Of a DNA stretch of 64,000 bases, positions 16,201 through 25,700 are shown in pieces; the stretch's first letter is position 1; every line of letters begins with the position of its first letter. Where the stretch lies: NCBI RefSeq assembly GCF_028682455.1, contig NZ_JANHLD010000004.1:62001-126000 (forward strand), given 5' to 3'. The notes beneath the pieces were generated by a model, which had not been told where the DNA came from, did no database searches, and was given only the letters and a program-made list of their open reading frames with translations. The position numbers and the translations under genes were made by a program. This DNA is from Pseudomonas putida (lineage in GTDB: Bacteria > Pseudomonadota > Gammaproteobacteria > Pseudomonadales > Pseudomonadaceae).

Positions 16201-17205
16201 TCAGGCTACGCCCACCTGGTTACGGCCGTTGTTCTTGGCCAGGTACAGGCCTTTGTCCGCCGCCGAGATCAGTTGCCGGCAATGGCTGCCAATGCTCGGG
16301 GTCAGGGTCGACAGGCCGATGCTCACGGTAAGGCTGGAGCCGGCCTCGGGCATGTTGTGGGGAATCTGCATCGCCTCGACGCTCTGGCGCAGCTTTTCAG
16401 CCACCAGGCGCGCGCCACCGGGCGAGGTATTGGGCAGCACCAGGGCGAACTCTTCGCCGCCATAGCGGGCCGGCAGGTCGCTTGGCCGGGCACAGGAGTT
16501 GCGGATGGCCTCGGCCACTTTGCGCAGGGCTTCGTCACCGGCCAGGTGGCCGAAATTGTCGTTGAACGACTTGAAGTAGTCGACATCGATCATCAGCAAC
16601 GACAGCTGGGCCTGCTCACGCATGGCACGCCGCCACTCCAGTTCCAGGTACTCATCGAAATGACGACGGTTGGAAAGACCGGTCAGGCCGTCGGAGTTCA
16701 TCAGCCGCTGCAGCACCAGGTTGGTGTCGAGCAGCTGTTGCTGGCTGACGCGCAGGGCCCGGTACGCCTCGTCACGCTGCAGCAGGGTGAGGTAGGAACG
16801 CGAGTGATAGCGAATGCGCGCCACCAGCTCGATGTTGTCCGGCAGCTTGACCAGGTAATCGTTGGCACCGGCGGCAAAGGCCGCACTCTTCACCAATGGG
16901 TCTTCCTTTGTCGACAGGACGATGATCGGGATGTCCTGGGTCGCCGGGTTGTTACGGTATTCGCGCACCAGGGTCAGGCCATCGAGACCCGGCATGATCA
17001 GGTCCTGGAGGATCACCGTCGGCTTGATCCGCATTGCCTGCGCCACCGCCTGGTGCGGGTCGGCACAGAAGTGGAAGTCGATGTTTTCTTCGTGAGCCAG
17101 GCCACGGCGCACCGCCTCACCAATCATCGCCTGATCGTCGACCAATAGGACCATTGCCGAGTTTTCATTCATGGTCGGAAAACCGTCGAGCGGTAAATCA
17201 TTCAT
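16201..17205 (-). CDS. wspR: WspR diguanylate cyclase response regulator
   Basis: A 334-residue output protein of the Wsp pathway, making c-di-GMP from two GTP. The receiver domain (about 18-140) has phospho-acceptor Asp68 in ILQDLIMPG. A helical linker leads to a GGDEF domain with GGEEF at 249-253. RPSD at 240-243 fits the RxxD product-inhibition site. All three features match P. aeruginosa WspR, where phosphorylation by WspE promotes active oligomers. It is the last gene of wspABCDEFR; two in-frame ATGs (codons 1 and 12) are possible starts. Confidence 0.95.
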   Translation of the reverse strand: MNDLPLDGFPTMNENSAMVLLVDDQAMIGEAVRRGLAHEENIDFHFCADPHQAVAQAMRIKPTVILQDLIMPGLDGLTLVREYRNNPATQDIPIIVLSTKEDPLVKSAAFAAGANDYLVKLPDNIELVARIRYHSRSYLTLLQRDEAYRALRVSQQQLLDTNLVLQRLMNSDGLTGLSNRRHFDEYLELEWRRAMREQAQLSLLMIDVDYFKSFNDNFGHLAGDEALRKVAEAIRNSCARPSDLPARYGGEEFALVLPNTSPGGARLVAEKLRQSVEAMQIPHNMPEAGSSLTVSIGLSTLTPSIGSHCRQLISAADKGLYLAKNNGRNQVGVA

Positions 17206-17256
17206 GCGCTGTCACCTGGTCACTGCCGGCAAGCCGGCGTGGCTCAATACATATCG

Positions 17257-18270
17257 TCATTTTGGAAAAATTTCCATCAATCGTGCAGCGATCCGCTCCA
17301 GTGGGCGTATCTCCACCGCAGCGTCTATAGCGGCCGCGGCTTTGGGCATGCCGTAGACGGCGCTGCTGAGTTGGTCCTGAGCAATGGTCAGGTAGCCTTG
17401 TTGGCGCATCAGCTTCAGGCCCTGGGCGCCATCGCGCCCCATGCCGGTCAGCAGCACGCCGATCGCGTCGCCACGCCAATAGCGGGCCACGCTTTCAAAA
17501 AACACGTCGATCGAAGGCCGGTAGATCTCATTGACCGGCTCTGCGGTGTAGGCCAGGGTGCCGTCTTTCAACAGACGGATATGGTGGTTGGTTCCGGCCA
17601 GCAGCACCTGCCCCGGTTGTGGAGGTTCACCTTCGCACGCCAGGCGGACCGACAGGCCCGAGGCACTGCTGAGCCACTCGGCCATTCCCGCGGCGAACAC
17701 CTGGTCGACATGCTGGACCAGCACGATGGCGGCGGGGAAATCACGGGGCAAACCCTTGAGCAGGACCTCCAGCGCAGCCGGGCCACCGGCCGATGAACCA
17801 ATGGCTACCAGGCCCTGGCGTTGCGCCGTCTCGCGCAGGGGGGCGGCCAGCGGGCGCGGGGTATTGTTGCGCTGCTGGCCGATCAGCCAACTGATATTGA
17901 GGATCTTGCGCAGCAGCGGCGCGGCCGCCTCCTTGGGATCGCCGGCACCCAGGGCCGGGGTATCGACCACATCGAGCGCACCGTGGCCCATGGCCTCGAA
18001 CACCCGATGCACGTTCTGCTGGCGATCCACCGTGACGATCACGATGGGGCACGGTGTCTCGGCCATGATCCGCCGGGTGGCCTCGACCCCGTCCATGACC
18101 GGCATGATCAGGTCCATCAGGATCAGGTCCGGCAGTTGCTCGGTGCATAGCCTCACCGCCTCTGCGCCGTTGCTGGCCACCCAGATGACCTGGTGCGCCG
18201 GCTCGAACGCCAACGCGCGGCGCAAGGCCTCCACGGCCATGGGCATATCGTTGACGATAGCGATCTTCAT
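17257..18270 (-). CDS. wspF: WspF CheB-type methylesterase
   Basis: A 337-residue CheB homologue that removes methyl groups from the WspA receptor and so damps signalling. The receiver domain (1-120) has Asp53 in LILMDLIMPVMDG. The methylesterase domain (about 152-337) has Ser in GSSAGG (158-163), His187 in VQHVDQ and Asp280 in TGMGRDG, the complete CheB triad. Its start overlaps the wspE stop by four bases (ATGA). Loss of this gene in other pseudomonads locks the pathway on and gives wrinkly colonies. Confidence 0.95.
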   Translation of the reverse strand: MKIAIVNDMPMAVEALRRALAFEPAHQVIWVASNGAEAVRLCTEQLPDLILMDLIMPVMDGVEATRRIMAETPCPIVIVTVDRQQNVHRVFEAMGHGALDVVDTPALGAGDPKEAAAPLLRKILNISWLIGQQRNNTPRPLAAPLRETAQRQGLVAIGSSAGGPAALEVLLKGLPRDFPAAIVLVQHVDQVFAAGMAEWLSSASGLSVRLACEGEPPQPGQVLLAGTNHHIRLLKDGTLAYTAEPVNEIYRPSIDVFFESVARYWRGDAIGVLLTGMGRDGAQGLKLMRQQGYLTIAQDQLSSAVYGMPKAAAAIDAAVEIRPLERIAARLMEIFPK

Positions 18271-20555
18271 CCCTGGGCTCCCCCGATCAACTCGACCACT
18301 GCATCTAGCAAGGCATCATCGTGGAAACTGGCCTTTGCCAAATAGTAGTCGGCTCCTGCGTCCAGTCCACGGCGACGATCTTCTTCTCTGTCTTTGTAGG
18401 AAACCACCATGACCGGCAGCGACTGCAGGCGACTGTCGCGGCGCAACAGGGTCACCAGTTCGATACCGTCCATGCGCGGCATGTCGATATCGGTGATCAG
18501 CAAATCGAAGTCTTCGCTGCGCAAGGCGTTCCAGCCGTCCATGCCGTCGACCGCCACGGCCACTTCATAGCCGCGATTGCTCAACAGCTTGCGCTGCAGC
18601 TCGCGCACGGTGAGCGAGTCATCGACCACCAGCACGCGCTTGCGGGCCGCCTCACGGGTGTTGCGCTGCCCGCGCTCGATACGTTCCAGGCGCCCGGTAC
18701 TGAGCAGTTTGTCCACCGAGCGCAGCAGGTCTTCGACGTCGATAATCAGCACCACCGAACCGTCATCGAGCAAGGCGCCGGCGGAAATGTCCTGGATCTT
18801 GCCCAGGCGCGCATCCAGCGGCATCACCACCAGCACCCGCTCGCCGATCAGGCGCTCGACCGCCACGCCATAGAGCATGTCGCGCTCGCGAATCACCACG
18901 ACCTTGATGGTCTGGCCATCCGTCTGGCTGGGTGGGCGATTGAGCAACTGGCTAGCAGCGACCAGGCCGATATGCCGCCCGTCATGCCAAAAGTGCTGGC
19001 GTCCCTCGATCTGCACGATGGCCTCGGCCGGCAACTCCAGGGTGCGCTCGATATGGGCCAGGGGAAAGGCGTAGGCCTCGGCGCCGACTTCCACCACCAG
19101 GCTGCGCACCACCGAGAGCGTCAGCGGCACTTCGAGGTGGAAGCAACTGCCCTGCCCTGTGGTCTGGGTCAGCTCGATGGAGCCACGCAGCTGGCGCACC
19201 ATGTGCTGGACAGCATCCAGGCCCACGCCACGCCCCGAGACTTCGGTGACCTGATCACGCAAGCTGAAGCCCGGCAGGAACAAAAAGGTCAGTAGCTCGG
19301 CTTCGCTCATCTGCGCCACGGTTTCGGCCGGAGACAACTGGCGTTCGACAATGCTGCGCCGCAGCCGCTCAAGATCGACGCCGCCGCCGTCGTCGCTCAA
19401 CTCCAGCACCAACAGGCCGGCCTGGTGCGAGGCACGCAGGCGAATCTGCCCTTCCAGTGGCTTGCCGGCCAGCATCCGTCGCTCCGGCAATTCGATGCCG
19501 TGATCGACGGCGTTACGCAGCAGATGCGTCAGGGGCGCCTCGAGTTTTTCCAGGACATCACGGTCGACCTGGGTTTTTTCACCTTCGATGTCGAGGCGTA
19601 CCTGCTTGCCCAGCGAGCGCCCCAGGTCGCGCACCATGCGACTCTGCCCGGTCAGCACATCGGCAAACGGACGCATTCGACAGGCCAGGGCCGTGTCATA
19701 GAGCAGCTGGGCGCGCTGGCTGGCCTGCCAGCCGAACTCGTCAAGATCAGCCGCCTGCTGCAGCAACATCTGCTGGGTTTCACCCAGCAGTTGCTGGGCC
19801 TGGGCCAGCGCTTCCTGGACTTCCGGGCTTTGCCCGCCGGCCTCGAGCTGGCTCTTGAGGCCGTCCAGGGCACGAATGCTCTGGCCATGCATGCGCTTGA
19901 GGCGCTGCAAGGTAGCCAGGTAGGGCTTGAGGCGCTGGGTTTCGACCAGCGACTTGCTCGACAGGTCGAGCAGGCTGTTCAGGCGCTCTGCCGTGACCCG
20001 CAGCACCCGCTCGCCGCCTTTGCCGCCGCGCATGCCCTTGGGCGCAGCCACTGGCTCAGGCTCGCTTTCAAGCAGCGGCGACTCGAACAGGGGTTCGGCC
20101 ATCGGTGCCAAAGGGGCAGGCGTCGGGGCCTGCAGTGGCGCTGGTACTGCAGCGGCGGCCATTCCGGCAGGGTCGAGCAAGCCGGCCATTTGCACCAGAA
20201 AGGCCTGGACCGCCGAATCGAGGGTTGGGTCCCCCGGCGTGGCCACCCGCATCAACAGGTCGGTACCCTGCAACAGGGCGTCGATATGCTCGGGGCGCAA
20301 CAGCAGCCGCCCTTCCTGGGCGCCCACCAGGCAGTCTTCCATGACGTGGGCGACACTCACACCCGCATCGACACCGACAATGCGCGCAGCCCCCTTGAGC
20401 GAGTGGGCCGCGCGCATGCACGCTTCAAGCTGGTCGGCCTGGGTCGGATTGCGCTCCAGTGCCAGCAGGCCGGCGCTGAGCACCTGGGTCTGGGCCTCGG
20501 CCTCCAGGCTGAACAGTTCGAGCAATGAGGCGTCGCGCATTTGCTCTGGGGTCAT
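18267..20555 (-). CDS. wspE: WspE hybrid CheA-type histidine kinase
   Basis: A 762-residue CheA-REC kinase that phosphorylates WspR and WspF. The N-terminal HPt domain has His51 in AAHSLKGAARIVG. The ATPase core carries NAVDHGIELPERR, DDGGGVDLERL and SGRGVGLDAV. A CheW-like regulatory domain follows (about 480-610), then a C-terminal receiver (about 639-762) with Asp689 in LLITDIDMPRMDG. It is coupled by ATGA overlaps to wspD before it and wspF after it. Domain order and length match Wsp kinases. Confidence 0.95.
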   Translation of the reverse strand: MTPEQMRDASLLELFSLEAEAQTQVLSAGLLALERNPTQADQLEACMRAAHSLKGAARIVGVDAGVSVAHVMEDCLVGAQEGRLLLRPEHIDALLQGTDLLMRVATPGDPTLDSAVQAFLVQMAGLLDPAGMAAAAVPAPLQAPTPAPLAPMAEPLFESPLLESEPEPVAAPKGMRGGKGGERVLRVTAERLNSLLDLSSKSLVETQRLKPYLATLQRLKRMHGQSIRALDGLKSQLEAGGQSPEVQEALAQAQQLLGETQQMLLQQAADLDEFGWQASQRAQLLYDTALACRMRPFADVLTGQSRMVRDLGRSLGKQVRLDIEGEKTQVDRDVLEKLEAPLTHLLRNAVDHGIELPERRMLAGKPLEGQIRLRASHQAGLLVLELSDDGGGVDLERLRRSIVERQLSPAETVAQMSEAELLTFLFLPGFSLRDQVTEVSGRGVGLDAVQHMVRQLRGSIELTQTTGQGSCFHLEVPLTLSVVRSLVVEVGAEAYAFPLAHIERTLELPAEAIVQIEGRQHFWHDGRHIGLVAASQLLNRPPSQTDGQTIKVVVIRERDMLYGVAVERLIGERVLVVMPLDARLGKIQDISAGALLDDGSVVLIIDVEDLLRSVDKLLSTGRLERIERGQRNTREAARKRVLVVDDSLTVRELQRKLLSNRGYEVAVAVDGMDGWNALRSEDFDLLITDIDMPRMDGIELVTLLRRDSRLQSLPVMVVSYKDREEDRRRGLDAGADYYLAKASFHDDALLDAVVELIGGAQG

Positions 20556-21214
20556 GACAGGCTCCGGTTCACGGCAGACAGCACTTGTTCTTCATCCAGC
20601 ACCCGCACGCTACGCCCGCGCCATTGCAGCACCGCGGCGGTAAATCGCGCATCGCCCTGTTCCCGTACCAGTTGCGCCGGGTCCAGGCCATGAATCCCGT
20701 CCACTTCATCCACCCGAACCACTACCGAGCCCCCGGCCGCCGCGATAATCAGCATGCGAGGCATGACCCGCGCCGATGTGGCGCCATTGCCGAGCGCCTC
20801 GACACCCAGCAACTCCGCCAGCGACAGGCAAGGCACCAAGGCCCCGCGCACATTGGCCACGCCTTGCAGCATGCGCGCACGTTGATGGGGCAAGGAATGC
20901 ACAGGCTGCAACGGCGCCACCTCGACCAGGCAGCGGGTGGCCAGGGCCAGCCACTCCTCGCCCAGGCGAAACAGCAACATCGAGCGGCCACTGCCCTCTT
21001 CCTGCGCCTGGACGTGCTCATGCACCGTCTGGGTCAGTGCATAGCGATCCAGCAATCGGGTCGCAGCCGCGGCATAGACGGCGCAGTTGCGGCAATGGAT
21101 ATGTTCGACCAGCAAAGGGCAGCTCTTGTCGCCCTGTACACCAATGCGGTTCCAGCAATCGTCGATGACGGCGGCATCGGAGGCAACCAACTGCACGTCG
21201 TGCTCTCCCATCAT
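20552..21214 (-). CDS. wspD: WspD CheW-like coupling protein
   Basis: A 220-residue scaffold protein with a CheW domain in the C-terminal two-thirds (LFRLGEEWLALATRCLVEVAP, then NVRGALVPCLSLAELLGV). It joins receptor to kinase. The N-terminal extension has several Cys (HIHCRNCAVY, about 38-47), as in other WspD proteins. It is the second coupling protein of the operon, with four-base overlaps on both sides. Confidence 0.93.
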   Translation of the reverse strand: MMGEHDVQLVASDAAVIDDCWNRIGVQGDKSCPLLVEHIHCRNCAVYAAAATRLLDRYALTQTVHEHVQAQEEGSGRSMLLFRLGEEWLALATRCLVEVAPLQPVHSLPHQRARMLQGVANVRGALVPCLSLAELLGVEALGNGATSARVMPRMLIIAAAGGSVVVRVDEVDGIHGLDPAQLVREQGDARFTAAVLQWRGRSVRVLDEEQVLSAVNRSLS

Positions 21215-22461
21215 TGTTCAGACTCCCGATCTGCCCGGCGCGCGGCGCGCTCCTGCAGGCGACGGGCGCCAGCGCTGTCTCCCTGGGAGGCCAGCAATGT
21301 CGCCAGGTGTACCAACGCCTCATGATGCTGAGGATCGAGGTACAACGCCTTGCGGTAATGGCTCAGTGCCTGTGTGCTTTCACCGGCGGTATCACTGAGC
21401 AGCCCTAGCCAGTAGAACACCTGGGCATTGGGCGGATAGAGCTGCAGGTAGCGCGCACACGCCGCGCTGGCCTCGGCACTGCTGCCGGCATTGGCCAACT
21501 GGGCGATTTGCGCCAAGAGTTCGGCGCTCGCGTCGGCAGGCGCCGGACGCGAGACCCGCTTCGGGGTGACCGGGCTGGGCCGTCGGGCCGGTGGCGAAAA
21601 CGGGCGCGAGAGATTGACCACCGGTGGAGCGACCATCGGCTTACTGACAACCAGCGGCTCGGAGGGTGCCTGGCGTATATAAGCGAACGACTGGGCGATC
21701 CCCAACGGCCGCATCCCCATGCGCGCAAGCAAACTGCCCTCGGCGGGGCCGATGAACAGCACGCCCTGTTCGTGGATCAGCCCCTTGAGCACCTCGAATA
21801 CCCGTTGCTGGGTGGGTACGTCGAAGTAGATCAGCAGGTTGCGACAGAACACAAAATCGTAGGTACCTTCCCGGGACTTCAGCGCAGGGTCCAGCACATT
21901 ACCGACCTGCAGGTCGACCTGCTGGCGCACCCGCTCATGCAGGCTGTGGCCATCTTCCGTTTCGCTGAAGTGGCGCTGGCGAAAATCCAGGTGCGACCCA
22001 CGAAAGGAATTACGCCCGTAGAGAGCCTGTTCGGCACGGGCGATGGAATTAGGGCTGATGTCGATACCATCGACTTGAAAGGCGTTACCGGGGATACCCG
22101 CGTCGAGCAGGGCCATGGCAATCGAGTAAGGCTCCTCACCCGTGGAGCATGGCAAGCTGAGAATGCGCAGTGGCCGCGTACCGGCCAGTTCCGCGAGGCG
22201 CTTGCCGGCAAGCCCTGCCAGCGCGGTGAAGGATTCGGGGTAGCGGAAAAACCAGGTTTCCGGAACGATCACCGCCTCGATCAACGCTTGCTGCTCGTCC
22301 CTCGACTGCTGCAGCAGCAGCCAATAGCCATCCAGGTCCTGGGCATTGAGCGCAGCACAGCGCTGGCGCAGCGCGCGCTCGATCATCGGGGCGCCCACCG
22401 AGGCGACATCCAGGCCGATACGCTCTTGCAGAAAACGGAAGAAACGCTGCTCGCTACTCAT
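21211..22461 (-). CDS. wspC: WspC CheR-type methyltransferase with TPR
   Basis: A 416-residue protein from the ATG at 22461, which overlaps the wspB stop as ATGA; a longer in-frame start inside wspB is unlikely. The CheR domain (about 5-270) has SLPCSTGEEPYSIAM, the SAM-binding motif, and FVFCRNLLIYFD. A proline-rich linker leads to a TPR-like C-terminus (YLQLYPPNAQVFYWLGLLSD). It methylates glutamates of WspA and opposes WspF. Confidence 0.94.
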   Translation of the reverse strand: MSSEQRFFRFLQERIGLDVASVGAPMIERALRQRCAALNAQDLDGYWLLLQQSRDEQQALIEAVIVPETWFFRYPESFTALAGLAGKRLAELAGTRPLRILSLPCSTGEEPYSIAMALLDAGIPGNAFQVDGIDISPNSIARAEQALYGRNSFRGSHLDFRQRHFSETEDGHSLHERVRQQVDLQVGNVLDPALKSREGTYDFVFCRNLLIYFDVPTQQRVFEVLKGLIHEQGVLFIGPAEGSLLARMGMRPLGIAQSFAYIRQAPSEPLVVSKPMVAPPVVNLSRPFSPPARRPSPVTPKRVSRPAPADASAELLAQIAQLANAGSSAEASAACARYLQLYPPNAQVFYWLGLLSDTAGESTQALSHYRKALYLDPQHHEALVHLATLLASQGDSAGARRLQERAARRADRESEQ

Positions 22462-22994
22462 TGCGGCTCCCACGCGTCACCCACCTGGGCATCGGGCAGG
22501 GGGAACAGCAAGGCACGCACTTCGTCGGTGAGCAGGTCCTGCACACCGATGCGCTGCACCAACCCCTGGGCGTCCTCGCGCACCGGCCCCAGGTAAGGGG
22601 CCTGGTGATTGTCCAGGCCATAGGGCTGGAACTCATCGGCGCGGCAGCGCAAGGTGTCTGTGGCCTGTTCAAGGATAAGCCCCAGCAGCAATTCCGGGCG
22701 CTGCGGGTCAACCCGGTAATGCACCAGCACCAGGCGCGTGCTGGTACGCACCGGTGCCGGCTGGCCGAAACTCAAGGCACCGACGTCGATCACAGGCACC
22801 AGCGCGCCACGGTGAGCCAATACTCCCGCCACCCAGGCCGGGGTCTGGGCGATAGGCTTGAGCGGCAAGCGCGGCAACACTTCGGCCACTTCACGGGCAT
22901 CGACGGCAAAACGCTGCTCAGCGACCCGGAACAACAGGTGCAGCGTCCCGTTGGAAGCCGCATCCTGGCTGCGGTGAGGTTTGAGATCGTCCAT
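22458..22994 (-). CDS. wspB: WspB CheW-like coupling protein
   Basis: A 178-residue CheW-domain protein (LLFRVAEQRFAVDAREVAEVLP; VAGVLAHRGALVPVIDVGAL) linking the WspA receptor with the WspE kinase. The family usually has two distinct couplers in this operon, WspB and WspD, and both are here. It follows wspA by six bases and overlaps wspC by four. Confidence 0.93.
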   Translation of the reverse strand: MDDLKPHRSQDAASNGTLHLLFRVAEQRFAVDAREVAEVLPRLPLKPIAQTPAWVAGVLAHRGALVPVIDVGALSFGQPAPVRTSTRLVLVHYRVDPQRPELLLGLILEQATDTLRCRADEFQPYGLDNHQAPYLGPVREDAQGLVQRIGVQDLLTDEVRALLFPLPDAQVGDAWEPQ

Positions 22995-23000
22995 CGGCGG

Positions 23001-24623
23001 TCAGACTTTGAACCGCGAAACACCGCCACGCAGGCCCGCTGCAACCTGGCTCAGCTCGTCGATGGCAAAGCTGGCCTGACGCAGCGATTCCACGGTCTGG
23101 CTGCTGGCATCGCCCAACTGCACCAAGGCGTGGTTGATCTGCTCGGCGCCGGTGGCCTGGGCCTGCATCCCCTCGTTGACCATCAGCACCCGCGGCGCCA
23201 GGGCCTGGACCTGGTGGATGATCTGCGTCAGTTGCTCGCCAACTTGCTGCACTTCGAACATGCCGCGACGCACTTCTTCAGAGAACTTGTCCATGCCCAT
23301 GACGCCGGCAGACACAGCCGACTGGATCTCGCGGACCATTTGCTCGATGTCGTAGGTGGCCACGGCGGTCTGGTCGGCCAGGCGGCGCACTTCGGTGGCG
23401 ACCACGGCAAAGCCGCGGCCATACTCGCCGGCCTTTTCCGCTTCGATGGCGGCATTGAGCGAAAGCAGGTTGGTCTGGTCGGCGACCTTGACGATGGTGA
23501 CCACCACCTGATTGATGTTGCCGGCCTTCTCGTTGAGGATCGCCAGCTTGTTGTTGACCAGGTCCGCCGCGCCCATCACCTGGTGCATGGTTTCTTCCAT
23601 GCGTGCCAGGCCCTGCTGGCCGGAGCCTGCCAGGATCGAGGCCTGGTCGGCCGCCGAGGTGACCTCGGTCATGGTCCGTACCAGGTCGCGGGAAGTGGCG
23701 GCGATTTCACGCGAGGTGGCACCGATTTCCGTAGTGGTAGCTGCGGTTTCGGTGGCGGTGGCCTGCTGCTGCTTGGAGGTGGCGGCGATCTCGGTCACCG
23801 AGGTGGTGACCTGCACCGAGGAACGCTGGGCCTGGGAGACCAGGTTGGTCAACTCGCCCATCATGTCGTTGAAACCGGTTTCCACCGCACCGAACTCGTC
23901 CTTGCGGTCCAGTTTCATGCGTACACTGAGGTCGCCGCTGCTGAGCTTGTCCAGGGCATGCACGATGCGCTGCATCGGTGCGGTGATGGCGCGCATCAGC
24001 AGCAGTCCGCAGATGGCGGCAGCGATGATGGCCAGGACCAGGGAAATGATCATGCTGAACTTGGCGGTGATCACCGCACTGACAATGGATTCGGCAGCCA
24101 TTTCAGCCGATTTGCGGTTGTGTTCGATAACCGTGTTCAGGTGTTTGCGACCCGCGATCCAGGCTGGGGTCAGCTCGTTTTCGATCAACTCGCGGGCCTG
24201 GGTGTAGTCCTTGCGCGCGTAGGCTTCAAGCACCGCCTCGATGGCCTTGTCGTAGGCGCTTTCCAGGCGCCCGAACTCATCGAACGTGGCCTGGTCGTCG
24301 GGGTCCTGGATGGTTGCCTGGTAGCTGGACATGTGCTGCTTGAGGCGATCGTCGTATTCCTTGTACTGCAACTTGTCGGCAGCAGTGATTTCGCGGTTGC
24401 CACTGAGCCCCACCAACTGCTGGGTCAACACATAACTGTCGACCCAGGCGCTGCGGATCATCGAGCTGTAGTAGACGCCAGGGATGCTGTCGGTGCGAAC
24501 CGCTTCCTCGTCGGTCTCGATCGCCTCGAGGCGCGAGTAGGCGGCAACCACCATCAACAGCATGATGGCGATTATCACGGCGAAACTTGCCAGGATCCGT
24601 TGGCGCAAGGTCCAGTTTTTCAC
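23001..24623 (-). CDS. wspA: WspA methyl-accepting chemoreceptor
   Basis: A 540-residue inner-membrane receptor that senses surface contact or envelope stress. TM1 is about 10-30 and TM2 about 190-211, with a periplasmic helical ligand domain of about 160 residues between them. A HAMP domain follows (about 212-265), then the cytoplasmic signalling helix with hairpin tip around EKAGEYGRGFAVVATEVRRLAD (position about 390-411). It is the first gene of the wsp operon; the promoter should lie in 24624-24717. Confidence 0.94.
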   Translation of the reverse strand: MKNWTLRQRILASFAVIIAIMLLMVVAAYSRLEAIETDEEAVRTDSIPGVYYSSMIRSAWVDSYVLTQQLVGLSGNREITAADKLQYKEYDDRLKQHMSSYQATIQDPDDQATFDEFGRLESAYDKAIEAVLEAYARKDYTQARELIENELTPAWIAGRKHLNTVIEHNRKSAEMAAESIVSAVITAKFSMIISLVLAIIAAAICGLLLMRAITAPMQRIVHALDKLSSGDLSVRMKLDRKDEFGAVETGFNDMMGELTNLVSQAQRSSVQVTTSVTEIAATSKQQQATATETAATTTEIGATSREIAATSRDLVRTMTEVTSAADQASILAGSGQQGLARMEETMHQVMGAADLVNNKLAILNEKAGNINQVVVTIVKVADQTNLLSLNAAIEAEKAGEYGRGFAVVATEVRRLADQTAVATYDIEQMVREIQSAVSAGVMGMDKFSEEVRRGMFEVQQVGEQLTQIIHQVQALAPRVLMVNEGMQAQATGAEQINHALVQLGDASSQTVESLRQASFAIDELSQVAAGLRGGVSRFKV

Positions 24624-24717
24624 AGTCAGCCCTCAAATATTCTACGCGCGCAGAAAAATGGGCAGAGTATAGCCCAGGTACTACGTGCATTTGCGGCTGA
24701 CATACAGGCCAAGCGCA

Positions 24718-24740
24718 GGCCGGCAAAATCCTTGCTGGCC
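24718..24740 (-). terminator. Stem-loop after the DUF533 gene
   Basis: GGCCGGCAA (24718-24726) pairs with TTGCTGGCC (24732-24740) with one G-T pair. It lies 13 bases after the DUF533 stop and ahead of wspA. No T-tract follows in the minus direction, so it is a weak terminator at best. Confidence 0.4.
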
Positions 24741-24752
24741 TTTAGCCCGGAT

Positions 24753-25484
24753 TCACTGGTTGGCGACCAGCTTCACCTGATTTTCCAGTTCGAGTTTGAG
24801 CGCTGGATCAAGCTTGAGCTGGCGAGCCAGCTCGTCCAGGTAGGCTCGCTCCATAAAGTGCTCCTCGTCCACCAGCATCACGCTGGCGATGTACATTTCG
24901 GCGGCCATTTCCGGGGTGCGGGCTGCGCGAGCCACGTCGGCAGGGTCCAGCGGTTTGTTGAGCTCGGCGTGCAGCCAGTGTTGCAGCTCCTGGTCGCTGG
25001 AGAGCTTGACGAACTCGCCTTCGATCAAGGCCCGCTCGCGATCGTCGACATGACCATCGGACTTGGCGGCAGCCACCAGCGCCTTGAGGATGGCCTGGCT
25101 GTGCTGCTCGACCTGGGCAGGCGGCAGGCGATCCAGGGTTTGCGGTTCGACCTGGCTGGCGGTGCCCTGCTTGGCCTGCCAGTTGCCGTAGGCCTTGTAG
25201 GCCAGCACCCCGAGGGCCGCCAGGCCGCCATAGGTCAGGGCCTTGCCGCCGTACTTGCGGGCTTTCTTGTTGCCCATCAGCAGTCCCATGACCCCGGCAG
25301 CCAGGGCACCGCCGCCGGCACCGGAGAGCAGGCTGCCCAGGCCACCACCACCGCCTTTACCGCCCAGCAGGTCACCGAGCCCACCGGCTGCGCCGGGTTT
25401 TCCGGCCGGGCTTTTGCCAGCCTGGTTCTGCAGCATGTCCTGACCGGATTTGAGCAACTGATCGAGCAAGCCACGGGTGTTCAT
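24753..25484 (-). CDS. DUF533/TerB-like protein
   Basis: A 243-residue protein from the ATG at 25484, which has GGAG before it; a longer frame upstream lacks support. The N-terminal half is glycine-rich (LGDLLGGKGGGGGLGSLLSG) with a hydrophobic segment (about 57-70, GGALAAGVMGLLMG) and a second at about 83-95. The C-terminal half is helical (KSDGHVDDRERALIEGEF), matching TerB-like DUF533 proteins. Named tellurite-resistance-like only by fold; no resistance role is shown. It stands alone, divergent from the polyamine operon. Confidence 0.8.
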   Translation of the reverse strand: MNTRGLLDQLLKSGQDMLQNQAGKSPAGKPGAAGGLGDLLGGKGGGGGLGSLLSGAGGGALAAGVMGLLMGNKKARKYGGKALTYGGLAALGVLAYKAYGNWQAKQGTASQVEPQTLDRLPPAQVEQHSQAILKALVAAAKSDGHVDDRERALIEGEFVKLSSDQELQHWLHAELNKPLDPADVARAARTPEMAAEMYIASVMLVDEEHFMERAYLDELARQLKLDPALKLELENQVKLVANQ

Positions 25485-25700
25485 CGAGCATCTCCATGGG
25501 GAGGAAAGAAACCCCAAGAGTACTGCCGCTGGCTGAAGCGAAGCTGAATGCATTTGCTTCCAGATGTTGCTCGCAACAGTCGAAAAACGACATGGCCGAA
25601 CTCGCCCCCAGGCTGGCCCCCAATATCAGCACTACGCTTAAGGGGATGTGTCACTGCCGCCATGACTGCCTCGATCATCATTTGAACAAGAGGGAACACC

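Noticed and set aside
22461..25547. Open frame of about 1000 codons on the plus strand
   Set aside because: Antisense to wspB, wspA and the DUF533 gene; low-complexity composition, no domain.
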